A stretch of DNA of 64,000 bases from Paenibacillus gyeongsangnamensis (GTDB lineage Bacteria; Bacillota; Bacilli; Paenibacillales; NBRC-103111): positions 124,001 through 188,000 of the forward strand of contig NZ_JAQAGZ010000002.1 in NCBI RefSeq assembly GCF_027533625.1. Direction: 5' to 3'. The translations under genes and the position numbers were made by a program. Each line of letters begins with the position of its first letter. Positions within the stretch are counted from its first letter, which is position 1. Of this stretch, positions 8,011 to 15,798 are shown piece after piece. The notes below the pieces were generated by a model that worked only from the letters and a program-made list of their open reading frames with translations, had not been told where the DNA came from and did not search any database.

Positions 8011-8901
8011 ATGTTTAATTTGCAGCAGTTGAAAATATTAGTGCTGCTTGCCGAACATAAAAAGCTGACGGTTGTAGCGGGCCTGCTCAATATCAAACAA
8101 CCGTCCGTCACATTTCATATGAAGAAGCTGGAGCAAGCCGCAGGAGTTCCGCTTTTTATTCAAAGGCACAAGCTCATTTTTTTAACGGAAGAAGGCAAAG
8201 CGCTGCATCATTTTGCCTCCCGCATCGTCTCGTGGACCGAAGAAGCCCAACAGGTACTTTCCGATTACGCTCATTTTAAAAAGGGGAAAATTATCGTCGG
8301 ATCGAGCAATACGCCGGCAACGTATTTCCTTCCTAAGCTGCTTGGAAAAATGCGTGAAGTTTATCCCGAGGTAAATATCATTGTGCAAGTGAAAAACTCG
8401 CCGCAAATCGTGGACATGGTGAAGAAGTTTGAAATTGATTTTGGTCTTGTCGCCGAAAACAAAATCGTTGATCCTGATCTCGTCATTACTCCTTTGGTTA
8501 ATGACGAGCTTGGTCTGGTTGTTTATCCGGGTCATCGGCTTGCTGATGTCGAGAAAATAGGACCTGAGCATCTGCAAAACGAATATTGGATTTTGAGGGA
8601 CCAGGATTCGTCTTCACGCCGGATGATGGAAGTGTGGGCCGGCCAACAGCTAATCGAAAGCAAAGGCGACATTGAGCTCGGGACTACGGAGGCGATCAAA
8701 CGCGCCGTCATTTGCCGGTTGGGCATTTCCCTGTTATCACGGTTAGCCGTTGAGGATGAGGTGAGGAACGGCCAGCTGATTTATAAAAGTTTGGACTCAG
8801 GGTTGTTGTCCAGAGGCATATTTTTCATCTACAATAAGAACCGGTTTATGACGCCGATCGTAGAGGAGTTTATTGGTTTCTTCGAGTCGATGCGGTTTTA
8901 A
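8011..8901 (+). CDS. LysR family transcriptional regulator
   Basis: 296 residues. N-terminal winged helix (residues 2-60, with LNIKQPSVTFHMKKLEQ as the recognition region), then a periplasmic-binding-like effector domain beginning near IIVGSSNTPATYFLP. AAGGAG lies 10 nt before the ATG. Divergent from the Ugp-like operon, so it is the obvious candidate regulator of that operon; the effector is probably the imported compound or its product. Confidence 0.92.
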   Translation: MFNLQQLKILVLLAEHKKLTVVAGLLNIKQPSVTFHMKKLEQAAGVPLFIQRHKLIFLTEEGKALHHFASRIVSWTEEAQQVLSDYAHFKKGKIIVGSSNTPATYFLPKLLGKMREVYPEVNIIVQVKNSPQIVDMVKKFEIDFGLVAENKIVDPDLVITPLVNDELGLVVYPGHRLADVEKIGPEHLQNEYWILRDQDSSSRRMMEVWAGQQLIESKGDIELGTTEAIKRAVICRLGISLLSRLAVEDEVRNGQLIYKSLDSGLLSRGIFFIYNKNRFMTPIVEEFIGFFESMRF

Positions 8902-8977
8902 ACGAGATGGGGTTCGCTTTTCACATTGAAAATGGTCGATTGTTTCGGGGTTCATTCCTCCACATAAGAAAAATTAA

Positions 8978-9004
8978 TAACGCCCAACCGATGGTTGAGC
9001 GTTA
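8978..9004 (-). terminator. Rho-independent terminator of the aldo/keto reductase gene
   Basis: TAACGC-cc-AACC pairs with GGTT-ga-GCGTTA around a 3-nt loop. On the minus strand it is followed by TTAATTTTTCTT. It lies 32 nt past the reductase stop and 76 nt past the convergent LysR stop, so it may serve both. Confidence 0.75.
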
Positions 9005-9036
9005 GGTGTGTTGATTAAAAACATCCCTAAATCTAG

Positions 9037-10011
9037 CTATTGTAATGATTCCTCTCTGCGATCTGTTGCCGGCGGCGGAGTTATCGAAAGCTCGGAAATT
9101 TCCTGGCGCCATTCCGGAGTCATCTGTATTTGCAGTGCCGCAAGAGAAGGCTCAAGCTGCTCCACATTGCGAGCTCCGATGATTGGCGCCGTCACCGCCG
9201 GATGAGACATGACCCATGCTACGGCAAGGGATGCCGGATGCAGCTCACGCCTCCGTGCATATTCTGTGAATCGTTCCGCGATCTGATAATATTGGCTGTC
9301 GCCATAACGCAGATTATACGTCTTCTGCTCAACTAAACGGCCTTTAACCTCTGTATTGCCGGATCCGTATTTCCCGGTCAACAATCCGCCTCCGAGCGGG
9401 CTGTAGGAAATAACACCAACCTTCTCGGACTCCGCTAATGGCAGAATTTCCACTTCCGCCTGTCTTTTGGCTAAATTGTACATGGGCTGAATGCATTCGA
9501 ATCGGGCAAGGCTTTCCTTGGAGGAAATGCCGAGTGCCTTGGCGATTTGCCACGCGGCCCAATTGCTGACAGCCGGATAAATAATTTTCCCTTGCTGCTG
9601 CAGATCGTCCAAGGCCCTCAGCGTTTCCTCCATTGCCGTATTGGAATCGAAATGATGGACAAAATACAGCTCCAGACGATCGGTATTTAGTCGCTTTAAA
9701 CTTTTTTCAACCTCGAGCATTATATGCCTGCGAGATAACCCTCTTGCGTTCACGTCTCCCCCGGTTGGCATACACACCTTGGAAGTGAGCACCAATTCAT
9801 TACGGCTGCCGGCAATCAATTTGCCTAGTATTTCTTCCGAACGACCTTCGTTATATACGTTGGCCGTATCGAAGAAATTGATCCCTAACTCCCGACACCG
9901 CTTAAACATGGCAGCCGATGCTTGTTCATCGGCTGCACCGCCAAAAGACATCGTCCCGAAGCAAAGGCTGGAAACTTGAATACCCGATTTTCCAAGAGTT
10001 CTATATTCCAT
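9037..10011 (-). CDS. Aldo/keto reductase
   Basis: 324 residues, complete. NADPH-dependent carbonyl reductase of the AKR barrel fold. Catalytic tetrad visible: D48 (FFDTANVY), Y53, K78 (TSKV) and H119 (LYFVHH). The C-terminal part has VISYSPLGGGLLTGKYG and VTAPIIGARN, the cofactor-binding signatures. Substrate unknown. The next gene upstream on this strand is an SDR at 10098, and a broken second aldo/keto reductase lies behind that. Confidence 0.93.
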   Translation of the reverse strand: MEYRTLGKSGIQVSSLCFGTMSFGGAADEQASAAMFKRCRELGINFFDTANVYNEGRSEEILGKLIAGSRNELVLTSKVCMPTGGDVNARGLSRRHIMLEVEKSLKRLNTDRLELYFVHHFDSNTAMEETLRALDDLQQQGKIIYPAVSNWAAWQIAKALGISSKESLARFECIQPMYNLAKRQAEVEILPLAESEKVGVISYSPLGGGLLTGKYGSGNTEVKGRLVEQKTYNLRYGDSQYYQIAERFTEYARRRELHPASLAVAWVMSHPAVTAPIIGARNVEQLEPSLAALQIQMTPEWRQEISELSITPPPATDRREESLQ

Positions 10012-10097
10012 TTATATACCCCCATAGATGATGCGATTGAGTATCACTTCAAACCTATTCCGCAGCAACAAATATCTCGCTATTTAATAGAAATGCT

Positions 10098-10859
10098 TCA
10101 TATCGCCGGCATTACGTTGCCGCCATTCACCGGAATAAATGCTCCCGTAATAAAACTTGCCAAATCCGATGCCAGAAACGCTACCACATTGGCGATTTCC
10201 TGATCGGTGCCGCGGCGTTTCATTGGCACCTTGCTTTCATACAATTCTTGGATTTCCGTATGATTTTCACGATCCTTGTCGCTAATCGTCCATCCCGGAG
10301 CGACCTGGTTAACGGTCACCTGATGCTCACCAACTTCCTTCGCCAGCACCCGGTACAGCCCGTCCATCCCGCGTTTGCCGCTCACATAAGCGGATTGGGA
10401 AGGGAAATTTTGCATGGAGCATTCGGTATTGATGCCGATGACCCTACCTTTTTTACGTTTCACCATGTCCGGTATGAAAGCCTTCGCGAGTAGTACGCTT
10501 TGCAGTACACACGATTCAAACTGGCTGACGTAGTCTTCCGTCGGCTGATCGAGCACCGAAGTCCATTTGTACTGAACGACGGCATTGGCAACAACAATAT
10601 CTACCTGCCCCATAACTTCGAGCGCGCGCTCCTTCATTGCGGTGACCTCATCCGCTTTGGTCACATCGGCTTGAATCGTCATTGCGCGGCGACCCATGCC
10701 TTCGATTTCAAGCGACAACTCGGCCGCCTTCGACTCATTCCGAATATAGTGAATGATAATATCAGCGCCGCAACGAGCGAGCGTTCGAGCCATAACGCGG
10801 CCAAGCTGGCCCGAAGCCCCTGTAATAAGTGCTGTTTGACCTCTCAAATCGATATTCAT
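10098..10859 (-). CDS. Short-chain dehydrogenase/reductase
   Basis: 253 residues. The Rossmann motif TGASGQLG is at 13-20, an NAxVQ element replaces the usual NNAG, and the catalytic pair is Y158/K162 (SAYVSGKRG). The C-terminal NGGN is typical of classical SDRs that reduce sugars or 3-oxoacyl groups. GAGAGGAC lies 5 nt before the chosen ATG; the longer frame from 10922 has no site. It probably forms an oxidoreductase pair with the AKR downstream. Substrate unknown. Confidence 0.92.
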   Translation of the reverse strand: MNIDLRGQTALITGASGQLGRVMARTLARCGADIIIHYIRNESKAAELSLEIEGMGRRAMTIQADVTKADEVTAMKERALEVMGQVDIVVANAVVQYKWTSVLDQPTEDYVSQFESCVLQSVLLAKAFIPDMVKRKKGRVIGINTECSMQNFPSQSAYVSGKRGMDGLYRVLAKEVGEHQVTVNQVAPGWTISDKDRENHTEIQELYESKVPMKRRGTDQEIANVVAFLASDLASFITGAFIPVNGGNVMPAI

Positions 10860-11002
10860 ATGGAGTCCTCTCTTCGTTTTGCTAATTTTCCAATCGTTCT
10901 TTCTCCAGAACAAAAACGGCAATCCCCTGCCAATGGCAGGCCCCAGAATAGAATACCTCGGGTGAAGAGACTCGAATTTGCCTTACGGAAAGCATCACTT
11001 CC

Positions 11003-11146
11003 AAATAAAGGAACATTGTAATTGTTTACGCCTACATAGCACACTTTGCCGTCTTGTACAAGCTTATCCATAGCCCAGATGGTCTCTTCCGCCGGAGCGT
11101 TCACAGCCGTATCCGGCAAGTGCATTTGATACAAATCGATTTATCG
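11003..11146 (-). pseudogene. Aldo/keto reductase fragment
   Basis: Only about 48 residues remain: IDLYQMHLPDTAVNAPAEET and then WAMDKLVQDGKVCYVGVNNY. This is the strand-4 His motif and following helix of an AKR. A stop codon precedes IDLY, and the sequence loses similarity after VPLF. It is a different paralogue from the intact AKR at 9037. Confidence 0.75.
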
Positions 11147-11208
11147 GTTCCGATACGACTTATCAACGATTAATCTGACAATATCAATTATAAAGAATCA
11201 TTCCTGTC

Positions 11209-11258
11209 ATGAGAAGGAGTGAATAAATTTATATTAAGTTACATGAAGTTAACTTCAT
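11209..11258. repeat. Dispersed intergenic repeat copy 2 with a 16-bp palindrome
   Basis: Bases 11209-11253 repeat 1739-1783 with three mismatches. Here the end extends to a perfect palindrome, ATGAAGTTAACTTCAT (11243-11258). Palindromes of this form are common in the spacer of MerR-controlled promoters, but no MerR gene is present. It probably was the control region of the aldo/keto reductase now reduced to a fragment. Confidence 0.65.
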
Positions 11259-11373
11259 TAAATCGAATACGATGTCCCAGACTGCTTGGCTTTAAACGCT
11301 CAGATTGCAGCCCATAGTCTGAAAGTATATCCACTGACGAGATAATGCCACGGTGCCTCATCAAATTGGCAGA

Positions 11374-11917
11374 TTACTCAAGGTTTATGGTGACGTTCTC
11401 GTGTTCTGGGATAATCTTTAATAACCAATCATAGATCGTTGGACCTTCGCCATTTTTGGCGTGTTTAAGTTGTTCTCCTACCCATTCCTTATTACTGGGA
11501 TAACATCGTTTTAATCGCTCTTCAAGCAATTTTATTGTTTCAGGGTAGCCAAGATCTAAGTTTGCAATCTTATTTGAAGGCTGTCTTTGTTGGGAGGGAT
11601 TCACCAAGGATACATAGCCTGCGAAATGCCGCAATCCGGGGATAAAATAATTCACAAGGATCAGCTTGTCGCTATATCGATCAAACCATGTCGTCATTTC
11701 CGTCATACGTTCCCCGTTCAGGAAAAAGAACCTGCCGTATTTTTCAAAGAAAGGCGTACCGAGTTATCGGGATATGAAAGCTTCCAAGAGCTGTCTTGTG
11801 ACCGGATATCGCCATAGCCAGTTCCCCGGGGAAGGGCAAAGCCAGCGATTCGGCAAATAATCCGAGAAATAATACGTAATAACCATACTGCTCAAAGAGA
11901 TGGGTGATCCATTCCAT
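11374..11917 (-). pseudogene. DedA family membrane protein, broken and fused to a foreign tail
   Basis: The gene starts at 11917 with GAGGAG 7 nt upstream and reads MEWITHLFEQYGYYVLFLG, then ESLALPFPGELAMAISGH. The frame then breaks. A second frame resumes at about 11770 with GTPFFEKYGRFFFLNGE and continues RYSDKLILVNYFIPGLRHF, the conserved DedA arginine region. About 40 residues are lost between the parts. After AGYVS the DedA similarity ends and 65 unrelated residues follow (DLGYPETIKLLEERLKRC and onward) to the stop at 11374. This tail looks protein-coding but I do not recognise it. Confidence 0.75.
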
Positions 11918-12042
11918 AGCTACGCTCCTCACAGGATGAACTTCATTTACTTTACCCAGTGTAGCTAACCTGCGGAATCCCAAAACAGCCCCGGTTTAGT
12001 ATTGGAACTGGACTTTGGTCTGTCTTATATTAGCAGAAAAAA

Positions 12043-12065
12043 CCGGGATCCCTCTTGGACCCCGG
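12043..12065 (-). terminator. Terminator of the threonine synthase-like gene
   Basis: CCGGG-a-TCC pairs with GGA-c-CCCGG around a 5-nt loop. On the minus strand the stem is followed by TTTTTTCTGC. It lies 14 nt after the stop at 12079. Confidence 0.85.
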
Positions 12066-12078
12066 CCAATTTGCCGAT

Positions 12079-13293
12079 CTAGCTTCTTCTCATGACGTCA
12101 TGTGGCTCCAGGACGGGAACCTCGACATGTACCGTTTCAGGATATTTAATCCCGCTGCCTGTGTTTAGCACCACGACGGTTTCACTCTCCTTGATCCAGC
12201 CGTTCTCCCTTAGCTTCCGTGTTGCCGAGAAGGCAGCCGCTCCCTCGGGGCAAACGAACGCCCCTTCCAAACGGGCGATCTTCCTTTGCTCCTCTAGCAG
12301 CTCGGCGTCCTCAATGGCGATAGCGCAGCCCTCGGTTTGGTAGACGGCTTCCAGCACAAGGAAATCGCCAAGAGCCTTGGGCACATTGATTCCAAAGGCC
12401 ACGGTCGAGGAATCGGTCCAAAACTCGGAAGCCGGCTTTCTTTCCTCCCACGCCTTCACGATCGGTGCGCAGCCCGCCGATTGAACGGCAACCAGCCGGG
12501 GGAGCTTATCTTTGATCCAGCCCAGCTCCGCTAGCTCCCTCAAAGCTTTGTAAATGCCGATGAGGCCTACCCCTCCGCCTGTCGGATACAAAATCACATC
12601 GGGAACATTCCATTCCAGCTGCTCTGCGATTTCGAGCCCCATAGTCTTCTTCCCTTCAATGCGATAAGGCTCCTTCAGCGTGGAGGCATCGTACAGTCCG
12701 TGTTCTTTCACCGCCTGACCGACAATCTTACCCGCGTCGCTGATTAGTCCCTTCACCAAATTCAAATTCGCTCCAGAGACGGCACATTCATTCCGGGTAA
12801 TGAGCGGCGCACCGACCGGCATGACAATCGAAGCCCGGATCCCTGCTCTTGCAGCGTACAAGGCCCAAGCCGCACCGGCATTCCCGTTGGTAGGCATTGC
12901 CAGCTCCTGCACACCAAGCTCCTTCGCTTTCGAAACGCCGACCGCCGCGCCGCGGGCCTTAAAGCTCCCGGTCGGAATGATACCTTCATCCTTCATCCAC
13001 AGCCGGCCGATTCCCATATCCATTCCGAGGCGGTTCATCGGTAGCAGAGGCGTCATCCCCTCCCCTAGGGTAACGACGTTCTCAGGCGCTGTAACGGGCA
13101 GCAGTTCATGGTAACGCCATAGCGTGGAGGGTCTGCCCGAGAACGCTGAGGGCCTCCAATGCTTCTTTAATTCCTGCAAATCATAGTCCACAAGCAATGG
13201 GGAGCCGCATACGCATAATTGCTGAATTTCATCCGGACGGTAAACCTTTTCGCATTTAGGGCAGTGCAGATGGGTTAAATAGCTGAATGGCAT
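12079..13293 (-). CDS. thrC: Threonine synthase-like PLP enzyme
   Basis: 404 residues. An N-terminal zinc-ribbon-like segment (Cys11, Cys14, Cys27, Cys29) precedes the fold-type II PLP domain. The Schiff-base lysine is K112 in TGSFKARG, the phosphate-binding stretch is near GGGVGLIG, and LNTGSGIKYPE is close to the end. This layout is that of threonine synthases that convert O-phosphohomoserine to threonine, but paralogues with other beta-replacement roles exist and no hom or thrB gene is nearby. GGAG lies 7 nt before the chosen ATG. Stand-alone gene with its own terminator. Confidence 0.85.
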   Translation of the reverse strand: MPFSYLTHLHCPKCEKVYRPDEIQQLCVCGSPLLVDYDLQELKKHWRPSAFSGRPSTLWRYHELLPVTAPENVVTLGEGMTPLLPMNRLGMDMGIGRLWMKDEGIIPTGSFKARGAAVGVSKAKELGVQELAMPTNGNAGAAWALYAARAGIRASIVMPVGAPLITRNECAVSGANLNLVKGLISDAGKIVGQAVKEHGLYDASTLKEPYRIEGKKTMGLEIAEQLEWNVPDVILYPTGGGVGLIGIYKALRELAELGWIKDKLPRLVAVQSAGCAPIVKAWEERKPASEFWTDSSTVAFGINVPKALGDFLVLEAVYQTEGCAIAIEDAELLEEQRKIARLEGAFVCPEGAAAFSATRKLRENGWIKESETVVVLNTGSGIKYPETVHVEVPVLEPHDVMRRS

Positions 13294-13558
13294 GAGTGTT
13301 CTCCATCCCTTTTCATGTTTTTTAGAGCCATTGGGTTGCATTGATATAAGGGTACCACCCCCTCATCAGGACCGTCAAGCGAATTTCCTACTTGAATAAT
13401 CGGATTAATGATGCTAAGATTTTTTCAACAACATAAGAAACAACCAAGCCGATTGGACAACCAAAGGCTCCCGCGCTGTCGTATTTTTTGCGGCATTTAC
13501 GGGGGTCTTTTGAATTTTACGTAAAAGGAGTGGGTTATAAAATAAGCACAAAACAGCG

Positions 13559-13852
13559 GCAGCTCCATTTAAAGAAGGGGCTTGGAGGCACCCGGATACG
13601 GATGTAAACCAGCTCATGGAGTTCGACCACTTCCTGAGGCTTGCCCGCAAGGCGGAGGAGGCCAAATTCGATTCCCTATTTATGGCCGACCGGTATTCCG
13701 CCTCGAAGCAGGCTGTGGCCTACGGCGCGATGTTCGGGCTGGAGCCTCTTACGCTGCTCACCGCGCTCGCAGTGGCGACGAACGGACCGGCCTCATAGCC
13801 ACGCTATCCACCAGCTTCAACGAACCGTTCAATGTGGCGCGCCGACTTGCTC
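13559..13852 (+). pseudogene. Luciferase-like FMN monooxygenase (NtaA/SnaA type), N-terminal fragment
   Basis: Reads GAWRHPDTDVNQLMEFDHF, then RKAEEAKFDSLFMADRYSAS and, after a frameshift near 13785, GLIATLSTSFNEPFNVARR. WRHP, FDxxFxAD and NEPFxVAR are hallmarks of the nitrilotriacetate/dibenzothiophene monooxygenase group. The start codon is lost (AAAAGGAG is at 13525), and the gene ends abruptly at about 13852 after roughly 100 of some 430 residues. The rest of the 13294-13558 spacer has no gene. Confidence 0.75.
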
Positions 13853-13856
13853 CCGG

Positions 13857-13961
13857 CCCCGATGATTCGATTGCTTTTCCGGCATGATTGCCGCACCCTG
13901 TAAGTAAGATCAGCTCCCATAAGGCGATCAAAGTGAAACATATCCAGCTTCTTTTCCTCAT
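13857..13961 (-). pseudogene. Lipoprotein signal peptide fragment
   Basis: From an ATG at 13961, with GAGGAG 8 nt upstream, the frame reads MRKRSWICFTLIALWELILL followed by TGCG, a clean lipobox signal peptide, then about 10 residues. It then runs into the antisense of the monooxygenase fragment, so the gene was cut at the same junction (about 13855). Given the neighbour, it may have been the binding protein of a sulfonate/nitrate-type ABC importer; this is a guess from context. Confidence 0.5.
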
Positions 13962-14134
13962 TCCGCCTCTCCTCTTTCCGGTCTTTACATAAAATTCGAA
14001 CCCCTGTATTAAACAATAGGACCTTCGGTTATCCGATCGGCAGAAAGACATGGTTATCGATTAATACGCATGCCTTATAATAAAACATATTAATTTAACA
14101 ATATCCGATATGTAAACTAGGAAAAAATAAAAAG

Positions 14135-14165
14135 CTTGTCCGGCACAAAAATATACCGGCACAAG
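14135..14165 (-). terminator. Terminator of the 3-hydroxyisobutyrate dehydrogenase-like gene
   Basis: CTTGT-CCGG pairs with CCGG-c-ACAAG. On the minus strand the stem is followed by CTTTTTATTTTTTC. It lies 32 nt past the stop at 14198. Confidence 0.8.
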
Positions 14166-14197
14166 TTTGGACGGCTATACGAATCGCTGCACGCAAG

Positions 14198-15082
14198 CTA
14201 CAGCTTTTGAAGCACCTTGAACAACGCCTGCGTGCCGCTGTTCTCTTCTCCCATTTGGGCCAGCTGCTCATAGAGGGACCGGGCCAAGGCTAATCCCGGA
14301 AGCTTCAGATTCATTTCTTCCGCCGAGTTCAGTGCAATTTGCATATCCTTAATAAAATGCTTCACGTAAAACCCCGGGGCGTAATCCCCTTTGATGATGC
14401 GATGAGCCAGATTGCTCAGCGACCAGCTTCCGGCCGCTCCGGATTCAATGCTTTTCAGGACGGTCGACGGATCGAGCCCCGCTTTCTCGGCATAGATCAG
14501 CGCTTCGCAAACTCCCATCATATTCGAGGCGATGGCGATTTGATTGCACATTTTGGTGTACTGTCCGGATCCGGCGGCCCCTTGGTGCACAATATTCGTC
14601 CCCATGATGCTCAGAAGGTGTGCGACTTCCTCGAAGGCCTCCCGGCTGCCGCCGACCATGATGGACAATCTTGCTTCTCTAGCCCCGACATCCCCGCCCG
14701 AAACCGGCGCATCCAGAGACAGCATACCGCGCTCCTGAGCCTCTCGTTCAATCCTCTTGGCAAGCGACGGGCTAGAGGTTGTCATATCGATGAGCAAGCT
14801 GCCGGTTTGAGCATTCCGGATCACTCCCTGCTCCCCTAAGTACACTTCCTCCACATCCTGAGGGTAACCTACCATCGTGATGACCACATTAGACTTCCGG
14901 GCCAGCGATGCGGGCGAATCGTGCCATTCGGCCCCCTGCGAGAGCAGCGGCTCCGCCTTCGACTTCGTCCGGCTGTACAAATGAAGCTTGAAGCCTTTCT
15001 TCATTAAATGCCCGGCCATGCTTTGACCCATGACACCGGTACCGATAAAGCCAATTTCCGTATTCTGTGCGGTTCGTTCCAA
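14198..15082 (-). CDS. NAD(P)-dependent beta-hydroxyacid dehydrogenase (3-hydroxyisobutyrate dehydrogenase family)
   Basis: 294 residues. Dinucleotide motif GFIGTGVMGQ at 11-20, substrate motif DAPVSGG at 124-130, and catalytic Lys177 in GSGQYTKMCNQ. Family members oxidise 3-hydroxyisobutyrate, tartronate semialdehyde or similar beta-hydroxyacids; the substrate is not clear here. The start is TTG at 15082, 7-8 nt after AAAGGTGG; no ATG lies nearby. Monocistronic, with a terminator just downstream. Confidence 0.92.
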   Translation of the reverse strand: MERTAQNTEIGFIGTGVMGQSMAGHLMKKGFKLHLYSRTKSKAEPLLSQGAEWHDSPASLARKSNVVITMVGYPQDVEEVYLGEQGVIRNAQTGSLLIDMTTSSPSLAKRIEREAQERGMLSLDAPVSGGDVGAREARLSIMVGGSREAFEEVAHLLSIMGTNIVHQGAAGSGQYTKMCNQIAIASNMMGVCEALIYAEKAGLDPSTVLKSIESGAAGSWSLSNLAHRIIKGDYAPGFYVKHFIKDMQIALNSAEEMNLKLPGLALARSLYEQLAQMGEENSGTQALFKVLQKL

Positions 15083-15245
15083 GAGTAAGCCACCTTTCGA
15101 ATCAATTTGGGCGGAAAAGAAAGAAAGGACATCCCCTCCCTCATGGCAGTAAGAGAATGTCTCCTCTATCTGTCGACAAGATTCATATCATCCGGAATTA
15201 ATCTTACGCTAAGAAACTAACACTCCGTCCATGCCTTGTCAACCG

Positions 15246-15291
15246 TAAATGGGCGGGCGTCACTCCGTTCAAACTTAAGCGTACAATAGCT
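15246..15291 (-). mobile_element. Possible IS3-family transposase C-terminal scrap
   Basis: The minus strand reads IVRLSLNGVTPAHLRL, which resembles the NGLTPAEYR ending of IS3-family OrfB transposases. Only about 16 residues match and the rest is absent. Low confidence; given mainly because a clear IS66 fragment follows within 40 bp. Confidence 0.25.
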
Positions 15292-15325
15292 CCCACCTTG
15301 TAACAAAGTGAGGACCCCAATATAC

Positions 15326-15555
15326 TTATTTTTTAGCTACTCTGCAAGTATCAGGCAGAGTAGCTGACCAAGAAAGCGGCATATCTAGAATGTCGTGATC
15401 CTTTGTGTCCAGATTGGGCAGCTGCTCAAAAAGATAATTGAGATAATCAAAGGGGTTTAGTACATTTTCTTTAGCGTATCCAATCATGCTGTATGTAATG
15501 GCGCTCGCTTTGGCGTCGCGGGATGTGTTGGCAAATAACCAGTTTTTGCGTTTAC
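15326..15555 (-). mobile_element. IS66-family transposase (TnpC) C-terminal remnant
   Basis: The minus strand from about 15555 reads RKNWLFANTSRDAKASAI, then YAKENVLNPFDYLNYLFEQL, PLSWSATLPDTC and a TAA stop at 15326. This is the conserved end of IS66-type TnpC proteins (NWLF-xTxxGAxASA, NPFxYLxYLFEQLP). The catalytic part and inverted repeats are missing. A perfect 11-bp inverted repeat at 15335-15365 lies inside this coding end. The remainder of 15083-15798 shows only the promoter region below and an inverted repeat GAACATAAA/TTTATGTTC at 15558-15586. Confidence 0.8.
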
Positions 15556-15710
15556 GTGAACATAAACACTGTCTCTATTTATGTTCAGTCCTGTGTAAAC
15601 ACTGTGCAAAGGAAGTGTTCATTGACTGATAGATACTCTTCTTACGATACGAAATTCCTGACGAAAACTCTTTGATCAGAATACTTGTAATTCCTATAAA
15701 AGATTGAAAT

Positions 15711-15740
15711 TTGACATATTACAATTCAAGCGATTATATA
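15711..15740 (+). promoter_or_regulatory. SigmaA-like promoter before the germination operon
   Basis: TTGACA at 15711-15716, an 18-bp spacer and TATATA at 15735-15740, 58 nt before the GTG start. Germinant receptor operons are usually read by sigma-G in the forespore; no clear sigma-G site was seen, so the role of this promoter is uncertain. Confidence 0.45.
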
Positions 15741-15798
15741 AATATATTTCTCGAAAAATGGGGATAGTATAAATATTGACTTTCAGGAGGTCTTATCA

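Noticed and set aside
13342..13365. T-box-like core (GGGTGGTACC on the minus strand) before the threonine synthase-like gene
   Set aside because: Only the ten-base core matches. No stem I, specifier loop or terminator/antiterminator pair could be found in the short leader.
15335..15365. Perfect 11-bp inverted repeat (AGCTACTCTGC) as an independent terminator
   Set aside because: It lies inside the last codons of the IS66 transposase remnant and has no T run after it on either strand.
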